Below are positions 1-7,145 of a stretch of DNA of 64,000 nt, one piece after another. Below the pieces are notes generated by a model. It was not told where the DNA came from and did no database searches. It saw only the letters and a list, made by a program, of their open reading frames with translations. Positions within the stretch are counted from its first letter, which is position 1; each line of letters opens with the position of its first letter. The stretch is from Planctomycetota bacterium (lineage in GTDB: Bacteria; Planctomycetota; Planctomycetia; Gemmatales; Gemmataceae): the NCBI GenBank assembly GCA_016191165.1, contig JACPPF010000046.1:19912-83911 (forward strand), given 5' to 3'. Made by a program: the position numbers and the translations under genes.

Positions 1-139
1 CCGTGAGCGACGGAAAACTTATCCGTCAATCCCCCGCATGGGCCTCGGTTGGTCCAACCATTTTTCAGGCGCGCGGTGCTGCCGCTCGCAATTCCGGTAT
101 ATCAAACAGGGTCGCTCGAAATCGAAAGGGGAAAGTCCG

Positions 140-1336
140 ATGCGTTGGATGTCAATCGGCACATGCGCCGTTGCGTTCTGGTGCGGCATCGCAAACGGGA
201 TTGGCGCCCAGACCGGCCTGGTCGAGCGGAAAGTCGCAACGGCCACGCGGCTCGACTGGCAGTTCGCCGTCCGCGGCTTTGGCGCCGGCGCGGCCAAACT
301 ACCTTTGGACTACGACTCGTTGAAGCAACGCTACCAACTCTTCGTTCCCAAAGGCATCCAAAAAAACAAACCCGCGTCCCTGGTCCTGTTCATTTCGCCG
401 TCCAATCAACCCGCAGGTTGGAATAGCTGGAAGGCAATTTGCGAAAAACAGGGAATTCTCTTCGCGTCCCCCTTTGGCGCCGGCAACAGTACCCCGCCCG
501 GACAGCGCACGCGCATCGTGCTCGATGTGCTCAACGACGTCCGCCGCCAATACGCCATCGATCCGGATCGCACCTACCTCACCGGCTTCTCCGGCGGCGG
601 ACGCATGGCCTGTTCGATTGGTTTCGCGCTCCCCGAATGCTTCGGCGGCGTCATTCCGCTTTGTGGGACCAACCCGATCAGCGGACCCACCTATTTGCGC
701 CACCGCATCGAAGAACGCCTGTCGGTCGCATTCGTCACGGGTGCGACCGATTTCAATCGCAAGGAAAACGAAGACTACATGGCGCCGTGGTTTCAGGACC
801 TGGGTATCCGCAGCAAGCTCTGGGTCGTCCCAAAAATGGGGCACGCCATCCCGCCCACCGCGGTCGTCGCCGAGGTGCATGCCTGGTTGGCCGAGGATCT
901 CAAACGCCGCCGCGCCGATCGCCAGGCCAGGCCAAAACTGGCCCTGGCGCACGATGACACGCCCACGGGGCCGAACCAGGCCGAGCGATTTTTGGCGGCA
1001 GCAGCCGAAGAATTCAAAGAACCCGCTCGCACCTGGCGCGGCGTTGCGCTCCTGCAAGGCGTCACCCAGCGCTGGCCTCAGACCGACGCGGCCGTCCAGG
1101 CGCGAAGTCGGCTGAAGGAAATCCTCAAGAATGAAAAATTGCTCCAGCTCATCGATACCCAGGGAACCGAGGATGAAGTAAAATCGCTCTCCGCCCAAGC
1201 CAACGCCCTCGAACGCCTCGGCAATCTCCCCAAGGCAATCGAGGCGTGGACCCTCCTGGCCAAAAACTATGACGGAATGCCGGTCGCCGCCAGAGCGATT
1301 GAGAACATCAAGCGGCTGCGCGCGAAGGGCAAGTAA
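140..1336 (+). CDS. Exported alpha/beta-hydrolase (polyhydroxybutyrate-depolymerase/feruloyl-esterase-like)
   Basis: A 398-residue protein. The start at 140 is preferred over the ORF-track start at 38 because it puts a purine-rich AAAGGGGAAAG ribosome site just upstream and a typical signal peptide (MRWMSIGTCAVAFWCGIANG) at the N-terminus. Residues of about 70-270 look like an esterase of the PHB depolymerase/feruloyl esterase group: the nucleophile elbow reads GFSGGG and a late histidine sits in MGHAIPP, consistent with a Ser-Asp-His triad. About 100 helical residues follow and resemble TPR-type repeats (LERLGNLPKAIEAW). It probably hydrolyses an ester outside the cytoplasm; the substrate cannot be read from the sequence. 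It is followed 40 bases later by the DCC-family gene on the same strand. Confidence 0.8.
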   Translation: MRWMSIGTCAVAFWCGIANGIGAQTGLVERKVATATRLDWQFAVRGFGAGAAKLPLDYDSLKQRYQLFVPKGIQKNKPASLVLFISPSNQPAGWNSWKAICEKQGILFASPFGAGNSTPPGQRTRIVLDVLNDVRRQYAIDPDRTYLTGFSGGGRMACSIGFALPECFGGVIPLCGTNPISGPTYLRHRIEERLSVAFVTGATDFNRKENEDYMAPWFQDLGIRSKLWVVPKMGHAIPPTAVVAEVHAWLAEDLKRRRADRQARPKLALAHDDTPTGPNQAERFLAAAAEEFKEPARTWRGVALLQGVTQRWPQTDAAVQARSRLKEILKNEKLLQLIDTQGTEDEVKSLSAQANALERLGNLPKAIEAWTLLAKNYDGMPVAARAIENIKRLRAKGK

Positions 1337-1376
1337 TCGGGTTATCCGGGCCCGGGCACTCCGGTTGGAAGAATGT

Positions 1377-1775
1377 ATGGTTACCTCGACTCAGGCCTCG
1401 GTGCTTTACGACGGCGACTGCGCCTTTTGCTGCAAGTCGGTCGAACTTCTCAAGAAGCTCGATTGGCTTGGCAAGCTGGCTTTTATCAACGTTCGTGACA
1501 CGGCCCAGCCGCTCTTGAACGCGCCACCCGTGACCGGCGCGCCGCTACTGGAACAAATGCATGTATTGACCCGCGACCGCCTGCGCCTTCACGGCGGGTA
1601 TCGCGCGATTCGCTGTCTGGCCTGGCGTTTGCCTTTGACCTGGGTGATCGCGCCTTTTCTCTATTTGCCCGGCATGACCTACTTCGGTCAGAAAATCTAT
1701 CTCTGGATCGCGCGCAATCGCTTCAAGATCATTCCATGCGAACATGGCGTCTGCTCCTTGCCGCACCGTCGTTGA
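1377..1775 (+). CDS. DCC-family thiol-disulfide oxidoreductase-like protein (DUF393)
   Basis: A 132-residue protein. The ATG at 1377 is chosen because the family motif begins a few residues later; the track start at 1269 lies inside the preceding gene. The diagnostic N-terminal signature YDGDCAFCCKSVELL is present, with a CxxC pair in the position typical of the DCC (DUF393) family. The remainder (HGGYRAIRCLAWRLPLTW and a hydrophobic stretch near residue 90) also fits the family, which is usually about 110-150 residues long. The reaction is not established for the family; a thiol-redox role is inferred from the CxxC. It lies 40 bases after the esterase and 81 bases before the exoribonuclease, so the three may be co-transcribed. 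Confidence 0.85.
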   Translation: MVTSTQASVLYDGDCAFCCKSVELLKKLDWLGKLAFINVRDTAQPLLNAPPVTGAPLLEQMHVLTRDRLRLHGGYRAIRCLAWRLPLTWVIAPFLYLPGMTYFGQKIYLWIARNRFKIIPCEHGVCSLPHRR

Positions 1776-1856
1776 ACCTCGCCTTGTGCACGCCAAGCCG
1801 GGAGCGACTATCGGTCATACAACAAGGGAACACTAATTCCTCCTTGTGGGGCCGAC

Positions 1857-2846
1857 ATGAGCCGACGCACCATTCAACTTTTGACCGACAACGAAGCGAT
1901 CGACGAAGTCTACATGGTAACGGACAAGCAACTCCGCACCAATCGCCAGGGGAATTTCTATCTCCAGGTGGAGCTGCGTGATCGCACCGGCGCCATTACC
2001 GCCCGGCTCTGGAACGCCAACGAGCCGCAATTCCGATCCTTCAACGAGGGGGATTTTCTGCGAATCAAGGGGAAGGTTCAGCTTTTCCAGGGTGCGCTCC
2101 AGGTCGTGTTCACCCAATTCGAGCGCGTCGATGCCGGCAAGGTCGCCCTGGAGGAATTTGTGCCCCGCGTCGAGCAGGACATTCACAAGCTCTACGACAA
2201 GCTCAAACAGCTGTTGCTCAAGCTCGGCGACCCGCATCTGCGGGCTTTGGCGGAATGCTTTTTCATGGACGACGCCTTCGTCACGGCGTTCTGCCAGTCG
2301 CCCGCAGGCATTCGCAACCATCACGCCTATATCGGCGGCCTGCTGGAACACGTCGTCACGATGCTTGACGCCGCCGACCGGCTGGCGCCGCTGTATCCGG
2401 AACTGAATCGCGATCTGTTACTGATGGGCGTCTTTCTTCACGACATCGGCAAGACGGTGGAGCTGAGCTGCGACCGCGTCTTTGGCTACACCGACGAAGG
2501 TCAGCTGATCGGCCACATCGACATCGGCGTTGAAATGTTGAACGCCAAGGCGGCGAAGGTGCCCGATTTGACGGGCGAGCCGTTTCCGCGCGAAACCTTC
2601 CTGCGGCTCAAGCACATGATTGTGAGCCATCATGGCAGTTACGAGTTCGGGAGCCCGCGCCTGCCCATGACGCCTGAAGCTATCGCCCTGCATTATCTTG
2701 ATAATCTCGACGCGAAGCTGCATTCGTTCCTGCGCGACATTCGCGAGGACAAGAACACGACCAGTTCCTGGACGCCGTACAACCAGGGCATCCAGCGCCG
2801 ACTTTTCAAAGGGCTGCGTGAAGGTTCCGAACCGGTCGCGGATTGA
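1857..2846 (+). CDS. yhaM: 3'-5' exoribonuclease, YhaM family (OB fold plus HD domain)
   Basis: A 329-residue protein with the two-domain layout of YhaM. An N-terminal OB-fold nucleic-acid-binding domain (about residues 15-110, with GNFYLQVELRDRTGAI) is followed by an HD phosphohydrolase domain (about 150-320). Metal-binding residues are visible as HHAYIGGLLEH, the HD pair in FLHDIGKTVEL, and later IVSHHGS and LHYLDNLDAK. YhaM-type enzymes degrade RNA or single-stranded DNA from the 3' end using divalent metal. The length matches the family (about 310-330). It is cytoplasmic, with no signal or membrane segment. The ATG at 1857 follows GTGGGGCCGAC, a weak ribosome site. Confidence 0.9.
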   Translation: MSRRTIQLLTDNEAIDEVYMVTDKQLRTNRQGNFYLQVELRDRTGAITARLWNANEPQFRSFNEGDFLRIKGKVQLFQGALQVVFTQFERVDAGKVALEEFVPRVEQDIHKLYDKLKQLLLKLGDPHLRALAECFFMDDAFVTAFCQSPAGIRNHHAYIGGLLEHVVTMLDAADRLAPLYPELNRDLLLMGVFLHDIGKTVELSCDRVFGYTDEGQLIGHIDIGVEMLNAKAAKVPDLTGEPFPRETFLRLKHMIVSHHGSYEFGSPRLPMTPEAIALHYLDNLDAKLHSFLRDIREDKNTTSSWTPYNQGIQRRLFKGLREGSEPVAD

Positions 2847-3005
2847 CGTTCGGCCCAGGCGTCACGACGGCGACCGACCGGGAAGTTTCATTTTTCTTGA
2901 CTGATCGATTGGCATTCCGCTCCAAAATATCCCATAGTTGCGATGGCTGGGAAACCGGCAGGCGCACCGCGCCTGCGCGCGGCGTCATTTGCTTGGGAGG
3001 AGTCC

Positions 3006-4457
3006 ATGTCGGCTTTACGATCTTCTCGATGGTCGCGCGCGCTGGATGCTCTGTTGATCAGCGCCGGGCGCGGCCTGGTCCTGGTGGTGCCGGCGTGCAT
3101 TTTGCTGATTGCGGCGCTGCGGGCATGGGAACGGAACCTGGAGCCCTGGATATTGGTAGGCGGCCTGGCGTTTCAACTGGTCATTTGTTTCCTGACGTTC
3201 CTCTCGTCGCGGTCCAACAGTCAGCCGTTGGGACCGTCCATCGTCACGCTTTACCTTACCGGTGTCGGCTGGCTTTGGTTTGGCGACAATGTCAACGATT
3301 GGTTCACGCACTTGTGCAAGGGCCTGTTGATCGGCTTTCCGATTCTGATTTTCGGCTATCAAGCGTTGATCGAGTCTGGAGCGCCGGTAATGCGGCGAGC
3401 TCATGGCCTGGCCGACCGGCTGGCGCATCGGCTTGATTGGCCCGGCGACCTTTCCCAGTGCCGTGGCTTGCCCGAGGTGAAAGCGTTCCGCGCCACGCTC
3501 GCCTATGACGCAGCCCCCGCGTTGGCGCTGCTGCAGCATCCGCGCGTCGAAGTACGCGTCGCCGCGCTGGCGGCGCTGGAGTTTCGCAAGGATTGGCGAC
3601 CTGGACAGGCGGAGCTGGTCATGCAGATTGCCCAGAGGTCCGAGGAGCCCGCCGTGCGCGCCGCCGCGGTCCTGGCACTTGGGAACCTCGAGGACCGGAT
3701 GATGATCGAGACGCTGGCCCAGTTTCTCAACGATCCGAATCGTGAGGTTCGCCGGGCGGCGGTCGAGGCGCTGATGTGGGACAGTGAACATCACTGGAGC
3801 TGGATTCGCTTTGCGTTTCGCCGCACCATGTCGGATCCGCTCTTCAAGGACGATGGCCCGCTCCTGCCCGAAGGACAACTTCTCACGCCCGAGGTCGTCA
3901 ACGACCTGACCGGCTGGTGTGCCGAGAAGGGCCTGATCTCGGCTCGAGCCGCGGAGACGCTGGCGGCACATTACAATCGGCTCATGTGTGAACAGGCCGA
4001 TCCCGCGCTGGTCGCCATCCTCCGCCAACAGCTTGCCGATCAGCAAAGCCCGGCGGTTTTGCGCCTGGAACTCGGGCGCATCCTGCAAGTCCATCAGGAG
4101 CTTGACCCGGAACTCCTCGAACAGATGCTTGACGCGGGCACGCCGGCGACCCTGCGGCTCATTTCGTGCGAAACGATTCTCGCGCAGGAAAAGGAAACGC
4201 CCCTGCATTCCATCGCGCGGAGCGGGCTGAAAGATCTGGCTCGATTGCCCAATCGCGAAATTGCCCTTGGCACCGCGGACGTGGTGCAGCGGCGCCTGGG
4301 CATCGACCTGGGAATCGGCCTGGGCCAGCCTTTGCCCGTCATTAACAGCAGGCAAGCAACCGACGTGATCCGCCGCCTGGCCGCCTGGGCTAACCACAGC
4401 GATGACGAGGATTTGGAGCACTCCGGCCAACCGCGCGGGTCGCGCTGGTCGCTTTAG
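3006..4457 (+). CDS. Membrane-anchored HEAT-repeat protein
   Basis: A 483-residue protein. The ATG at 3006 is preferred over 2943 because GGGAGGAG stands directly before it. The first 140 residues hold three to four hydrophobic segments (for example RGLVLVVPACILLIAALRAW and FQLVICFLTFLSS), so the N-terminus is embedded in a membrane. Residues of about 170-290 form HEAT/PBS-lyase-like repeats, with the recurring pattern of bulky residues and VRAAAVLALGNL or VRRAAVEAL. The C-terminal 190 residues are helical. HEAT repeats are protein-protein scaffolds; no catalytic motif was seen and no partner is indicated by the neighbours. Function unknown. Confidence 0.75.
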   Translation: MSALRSSRWSRALDALLISAGRGLVLVVPACILLIAALRAWERNLEPWILVGGLAFQLVICFLTFLSSRSNSQPLGPSIVTLYLTGVGWLWFGDNVNDWFTHLCKGLLIGFPILIFGYQALIESGAPVMRRAHGLADRLAHRLDWPGDLSQCRGLPEVKAFRATLAYDAAPALALLQHPRVEVRVAALAALEFRKDWRPGQAELVMQIAQRSEEPAVRAAAVLALGNLEDRMMIETLAQFLNDPNREVRRAAVEALMWDSEHHWSWIRFAFRRTMSDPLFKDDGPLLPEGQLLTPEVVNDLTGWCAEKGLISARAAETLAAHYNRLMCEQADPALVAILRQQLADQQSPAVLRLELGRILQVHQELDPELLEQMLDAGTPATLRLISCETILAQEKETPLHSIARSGLKDLARLPNREIALGTADVVQRRLGIDLGIGLGQPLPVINSRQATDVIRRLAAWANHSDDEDLEHSGQPRGSRWSL

Positions 4458-4516
4458 TGTTTGCGGATCACTCCAGCCGCCGGCGACCAAGATAGGGTGC
4501 CAGGCCCCGATGCGAA

Positions 4517-4539
4517 CTGTTTGCAACCCATGCAAACAG
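4517..4539. terminator. Hairpin downstream of the HEAT-repeat gene (possible terminator)
   Basis: A perfect 9-base stem, CTGTTTGCA / TGCAAACAG, with a 5-base loop lies 60 bases after the HEAT gene stop. No T-run follows, so an intrinsic terminator role is only possible. Confidence 0.35.
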
Positions 4540-4940
4540 GCACTAAGTGAATAGTCGTATGTTTATCGCAAGTGCTTGTCAAATAGCTGGTTGCGGAGAC
4601 GCTTTTGAGGACTTCTCACGGAACGGGGGTGGTATCCCCACCGAAAAGATTAGTAAACTAGAGCGGTTTGGTAGGAATTGATCGACGGGGGATTGTCAGC
4701 GCAAATTGAATCAGGCCGAGTTTTATGGGGCGCGGACGCATCACGAACACCTGGATTCTTTTGGAGTTTTTTTGCAATTGGACGGCGCTAAAGTCACGAA
4801 ACCGGGGGGCCACCTGCGCAACATTGAACCCGCGGGTTCATCTGCACCGACGTTCCGACATTTTTTCTCTTTCCCCCTGTTTGGAAACCACCGATGAAAA
4901 CGGTGACATTGCCATTCGGTCCTGACACCTTTCCTTTCCT
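4540..4940. other. Intergenic region without a convincing gene
   Basis: About 400 bases between the ends of two convergent genes. The two track ORFs here (4706 and 4725) have no ribosome site, no protein-like composition and overlap each other. A small palindrome, GAACCCGCGGGTTC, lies near 4826, and GGGGGTGGTATCCCCACC near 4626 can fold. No tRNA or known RNA was recognised. Confidence 0.5.
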
Positions 4941-6074
4941 CTAATCCCGATCGGGGCCAATCGTCAATTTGGGCAACGCCATTTGCAATCGACGGATGCC
5001 TTCCGCTGTCACCTTTGTACCCATGGATTCGAAGACCAGGACCCTCAACGTCTTGATGTGCTGCAAATGCGAAAGTCCCTTGTCGGTGATGTTGTCGCTC
5101 TTCATGCGCATCAAATTCAATCGTTCCAGCTTTGTGCTGCGCAGGTGCCTTAACCCCTCGTCAGAAATGCGCGTATTGCCCAGACTGAGGTGGGTAAGAT
5201 TCTGGAGTGCCTGGAGATGTTCGAGGCCGGCGTCATCGATTCTCGTGCCGCCCAAAGTCAGCAATGTCAAGGTTTTGATGCGCGACAGGTGCTTGAGACC
5301 CTCGCTGCCAATTGCGGTGCCAGCCAAACCAAGCTTTTTCAGGGCAGGAAGGTTTGCCAGGTGAGCCATTCCGGCATCGGTAACCGCGGTTTTGCTCAGG
5401 TCCAGATCCGAAAGGCGTTGCAGTCCTTCTAGGGATTTGAGACCTTCGTCGGTGACCTGGATTCCAGAAAGGCCCAATTGCTCAAGGTGCTTCAAGCCTT
5501 TCAAGCTCTCCATGCCCTTTTCGGAAATGGGGAACTTCGTGAATGTGAGGCTCTTGAATTTCTCCAACTTGCCGAATCGTTCAAGTCCTTGCCCTGTTAC
5601 CTTCATGCCGAGTGCACCGTTCAGCTTGAGCGTTTCGAGGCTCTTAATGTCCGCGAGCTTGTCAATGCCGCGGTCGGAGATCTTCGGGCTGCCTACGACC
5701 AAGTCCTCCAGCTGTTGGAGTTCGGCAAGTGTGGCGAGCCCTTCATCGCTTATCAAGGGGCTTCCGAGGCCAAGGCCCTTCAGATTCTTAATCTGTTTCA
5801 GGTGCTTCAAGTCCTCGTCGGACGTATTACCACCAGCATTGACATTCCAGTAGCGCTCGCCAGGCAGCTTGCAGATTTTCGGGTCAATTCGCTGGAAATG
5901 TGCCCCCGTGCTCTTCAGATACACAATGGCCTTTTCTTCGGCCGTCAGGTTCCCCGGCGGGTCGACGGGTTTGTCCTCAGGGCCCTGGTTCCAATTTCGG
6001 CCGATCCAGCAAGCAAAGGCGAACGCTGCCAAGAACGCCGAAAAAATGGCGACAACAACGGTCAGGCGTCCCAT
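4941..6074 (-). CDS. Leucine-rich-repeat protein with N-terminal membrane anchor
   Basis: A 377-residue protein. Residues 5-25 (VVVAIFSAFLAAFAFACWIG) form one membrane segment or uncleaved signal. A short linker follows, and from about residue 90 to the end there are about ten tandem leucine-rich repeats of roughly 24 residues, with units such as LKHLEQLGLSGIQVTDEGLKS and LTHLSLGNTRISDEGLRHL. This ribonuclease-inhibitor-like type is common in planctomycetes and normally mediates protein binding; no enzymatic motif is present. GGGAGG precedes the ATG at a suitable distance. The start overlaps the end of the hidden small frame at 6062-6295, suggesting translational coupling with the surface-protein genes upstream. 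Confidence 0.85.
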   Translation of the reverse strand: MGRLTVVVAIFSAFLAAFAFACWIGRNWNQGPEDKPVDPPGNLTAEEKAIVYLKSTGAHFQRIDPKICKLPGERYWNVNAGGNTSDEDLKHLKQIKNLKGLGLGSPLISDEGLATLAELQQLEDLVVGSPKISDRGIDKLADIKSLETLKLNGALGMKVTGQGLERFGKLEKFKSLTFTKFPISEKGMESLKGLKHLEQLGLSGIQVTDEGLKSLEGLQRLSDLDLSKTAVTDAGMAHLANLPALKKLGLAGTAIGSEGLKHLSRIKTLTLLTLGGTRIDDAGLEHLQALQNLTHLSLGNTRISDEGLRHLRSTKLERLNLMRMKSDNITDKGLSHLQHIKTLRVLVFESMGTKVTAEGIRRLQMALPKLTIGPDRD

Positions 6075-6295
6075 GGGTGGTCCTCCCTTGCGTCAAACGG
6101 ATCACGAACGGCCCAGAAAGGGTGCCTTGTATCGCGTTCCTTCAGCGGGCCAAAGTACGCGATGGCTTGGCTGAATCGTTCGTTCAGGGACGTGGGCTGT
6201 TCCTTTTCCGGCCTACCGTACCAATACCAATCATACGCCTTGCCATCGCCATGTACCAGGCAATGGGCGCTATGGCGCCGCTGGAGGATGTCCAG
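6062..6295 (-). CDS. Hidden small protein, or frame-shifted tail of the upstream membrane protein
   Basis: Not in the ORF track because there is no ATG, GTG or TTG in the frame. The minus strand is open for about 78 codons from a CTG at 6295 to a TGA at 6062. It encodes a protein-like, aromatic and charged sequence (YDWYWYGRPEKEQPTSLNER, later HPFWAVRDPFDAREDHPW). The frame overlaps the 3' end of the membrane-protein gene by 26 bases and the start of the LRR gene by 13 bases, as expected for tightly packed genes. It is either a small gene with a non-standard start or the true C-terminus of the membrane protein reached by a frameshift or sequencing error. Function unknown. Confidence 0.45.
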   Translation of the reverse strand: MDILQRRHSAHCLVHGDGKAYDWYWYGRPEKEQPTSLNERFSQAIAYFGPLKERDTRHPFWAVRDPFDAREDHPWDA

Positions 6296-7145
6296 GCATG
6301 ATGGACGTTGGCGGAGCCGACGGTTCCGCGGCTGACGGCGGCAACGCTGACGGCTTCCTGCTTTTCAGTCGCTCAACAGCGAAGCCAACTGCAAGTGCCG
6401 CCAAGACCGCGATGATGAGATTCTCCATGGCTTTTTCTTGCTTCCAGCCAAGCTGGTGGTCACGGCGCAGATCATCCGCTCTCCTGCCGTCTCCGGACAC
6501 GGTGCGGAAACATTCAAAAGGGAATCCGAATCCTAGCAGCTGTTGGTCCAAAGGCCCATTAAACACCCACCTAAGCCACGGGCGATCAAGGTAGAACCCT
6601 CCCAACCTGGGCATGCCATTCATGATGAGAAAAAACAAAAGAACCACAGCCATGGCCGCCTTCGAGGTTCGGGAAAAACGCATGCCAACAAGCGTTCGAA
6701 GCCTGCCGCTGGCCCCCAGCCACGACATCCCGGAGAGCGCGATGATAAACCAATACGGAATTACCAATGCAGAATAGCTAGTGAATTCCATGTCGCCATC
6801 ACGACAATCCGCAGGCACGCCGGCAACCGTAAAACCCAATACATTCAACACCACGTGTTTGGCAGGGTATTGCCCCCCGGCTGCAACATCCGCAAACGCT
6901 GTGAAAAACATCACTGACCATGGTCTGCCTTTGCCGCCCAGGTCAAGCAAGTGAAAGCCGGTCGGACCCACGCACACCTGGAAGACCCCATTTGGGCAGC
7001 AAAGTGCAACCTTTGACGCCGGCAGCCTTTGGAGGCAATTTTCCGAGTGCCACAGCCATAGGCCCACCGAAAAAATGAGCGCGCATAGCGAGAGCCTTGA
7101 GATTCCCTTCCAAAAAAAGCCCAGAAAGATCCCTAGCGGTTCCAT
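6270..7145 (-). CDS. Polytopic membrane protein of unknown function
   Basis: A 291-residue protein that I do not recognise. Hydrophobic segments lie at about residues 15-32 (LSLCALIFSVGLWLW), 76-90, 125-145 (ALVIPYWFIIALSGMSWLG), 162-178 (AMAVVLLFFLIMNG) and 240-255 (LIIAVLAALAVGFAVE). The last 35 residues are rich in proline, alanine and serine. Its ATG lies 13 bases inside the upstream LEDR-metzincin gene, so the two are probably translationally coupled and may function together at the cell envelope. The C-terminus may be shifted: see the open frame at 6062-6295. Confidence 0.65.
   Translation of the reverse strand: MEPLGIFLGFFWKGISRLSLCALIFSVGLWLWHSENCLQRLPASKVALCCPNGVFQVCVGPTGFHLLDLGGKGRPWSVMFFTAFADVAAGGQYPAKHVVLNVLGFTVAGVPADCRDGDMEFTSYSALVIPYWFIIALSGMSWLGASGRLRTLVGMRFSRTSKAAMAVVLLFFLIMNGMPRLGGFYLDRPWLRWVFNGPLDQQLLGFGFPFECFRTVSGDGRRADDLRRDHQLGWKQEKAMENLIIAVLAALAVGFAVERLKSRKPSALPPSAAEPSAPPTSIMPGHPPAAP

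Noticed and set aside
1-139. Track ORFs at the left edge (3-323 and others)
   Set aside because: They overlap the esterase gene in other frames and have shadow composition. The 139 bases before the esterase start show no gene.
3015-4535. A 506-residue minus-strand ORF opposite the HEAT-repeat gene
   Set aside because: The plus strand has HEAT periodicity and membrane helices with a strong ribosome site. The minus frame is rich in R, Q and G without domain features.
4706-4925. Two overlapping small ORFs between the HEAT and LRR genes
   Set aside because: No ribosome site, no protein-like composition, and they exclude each other.
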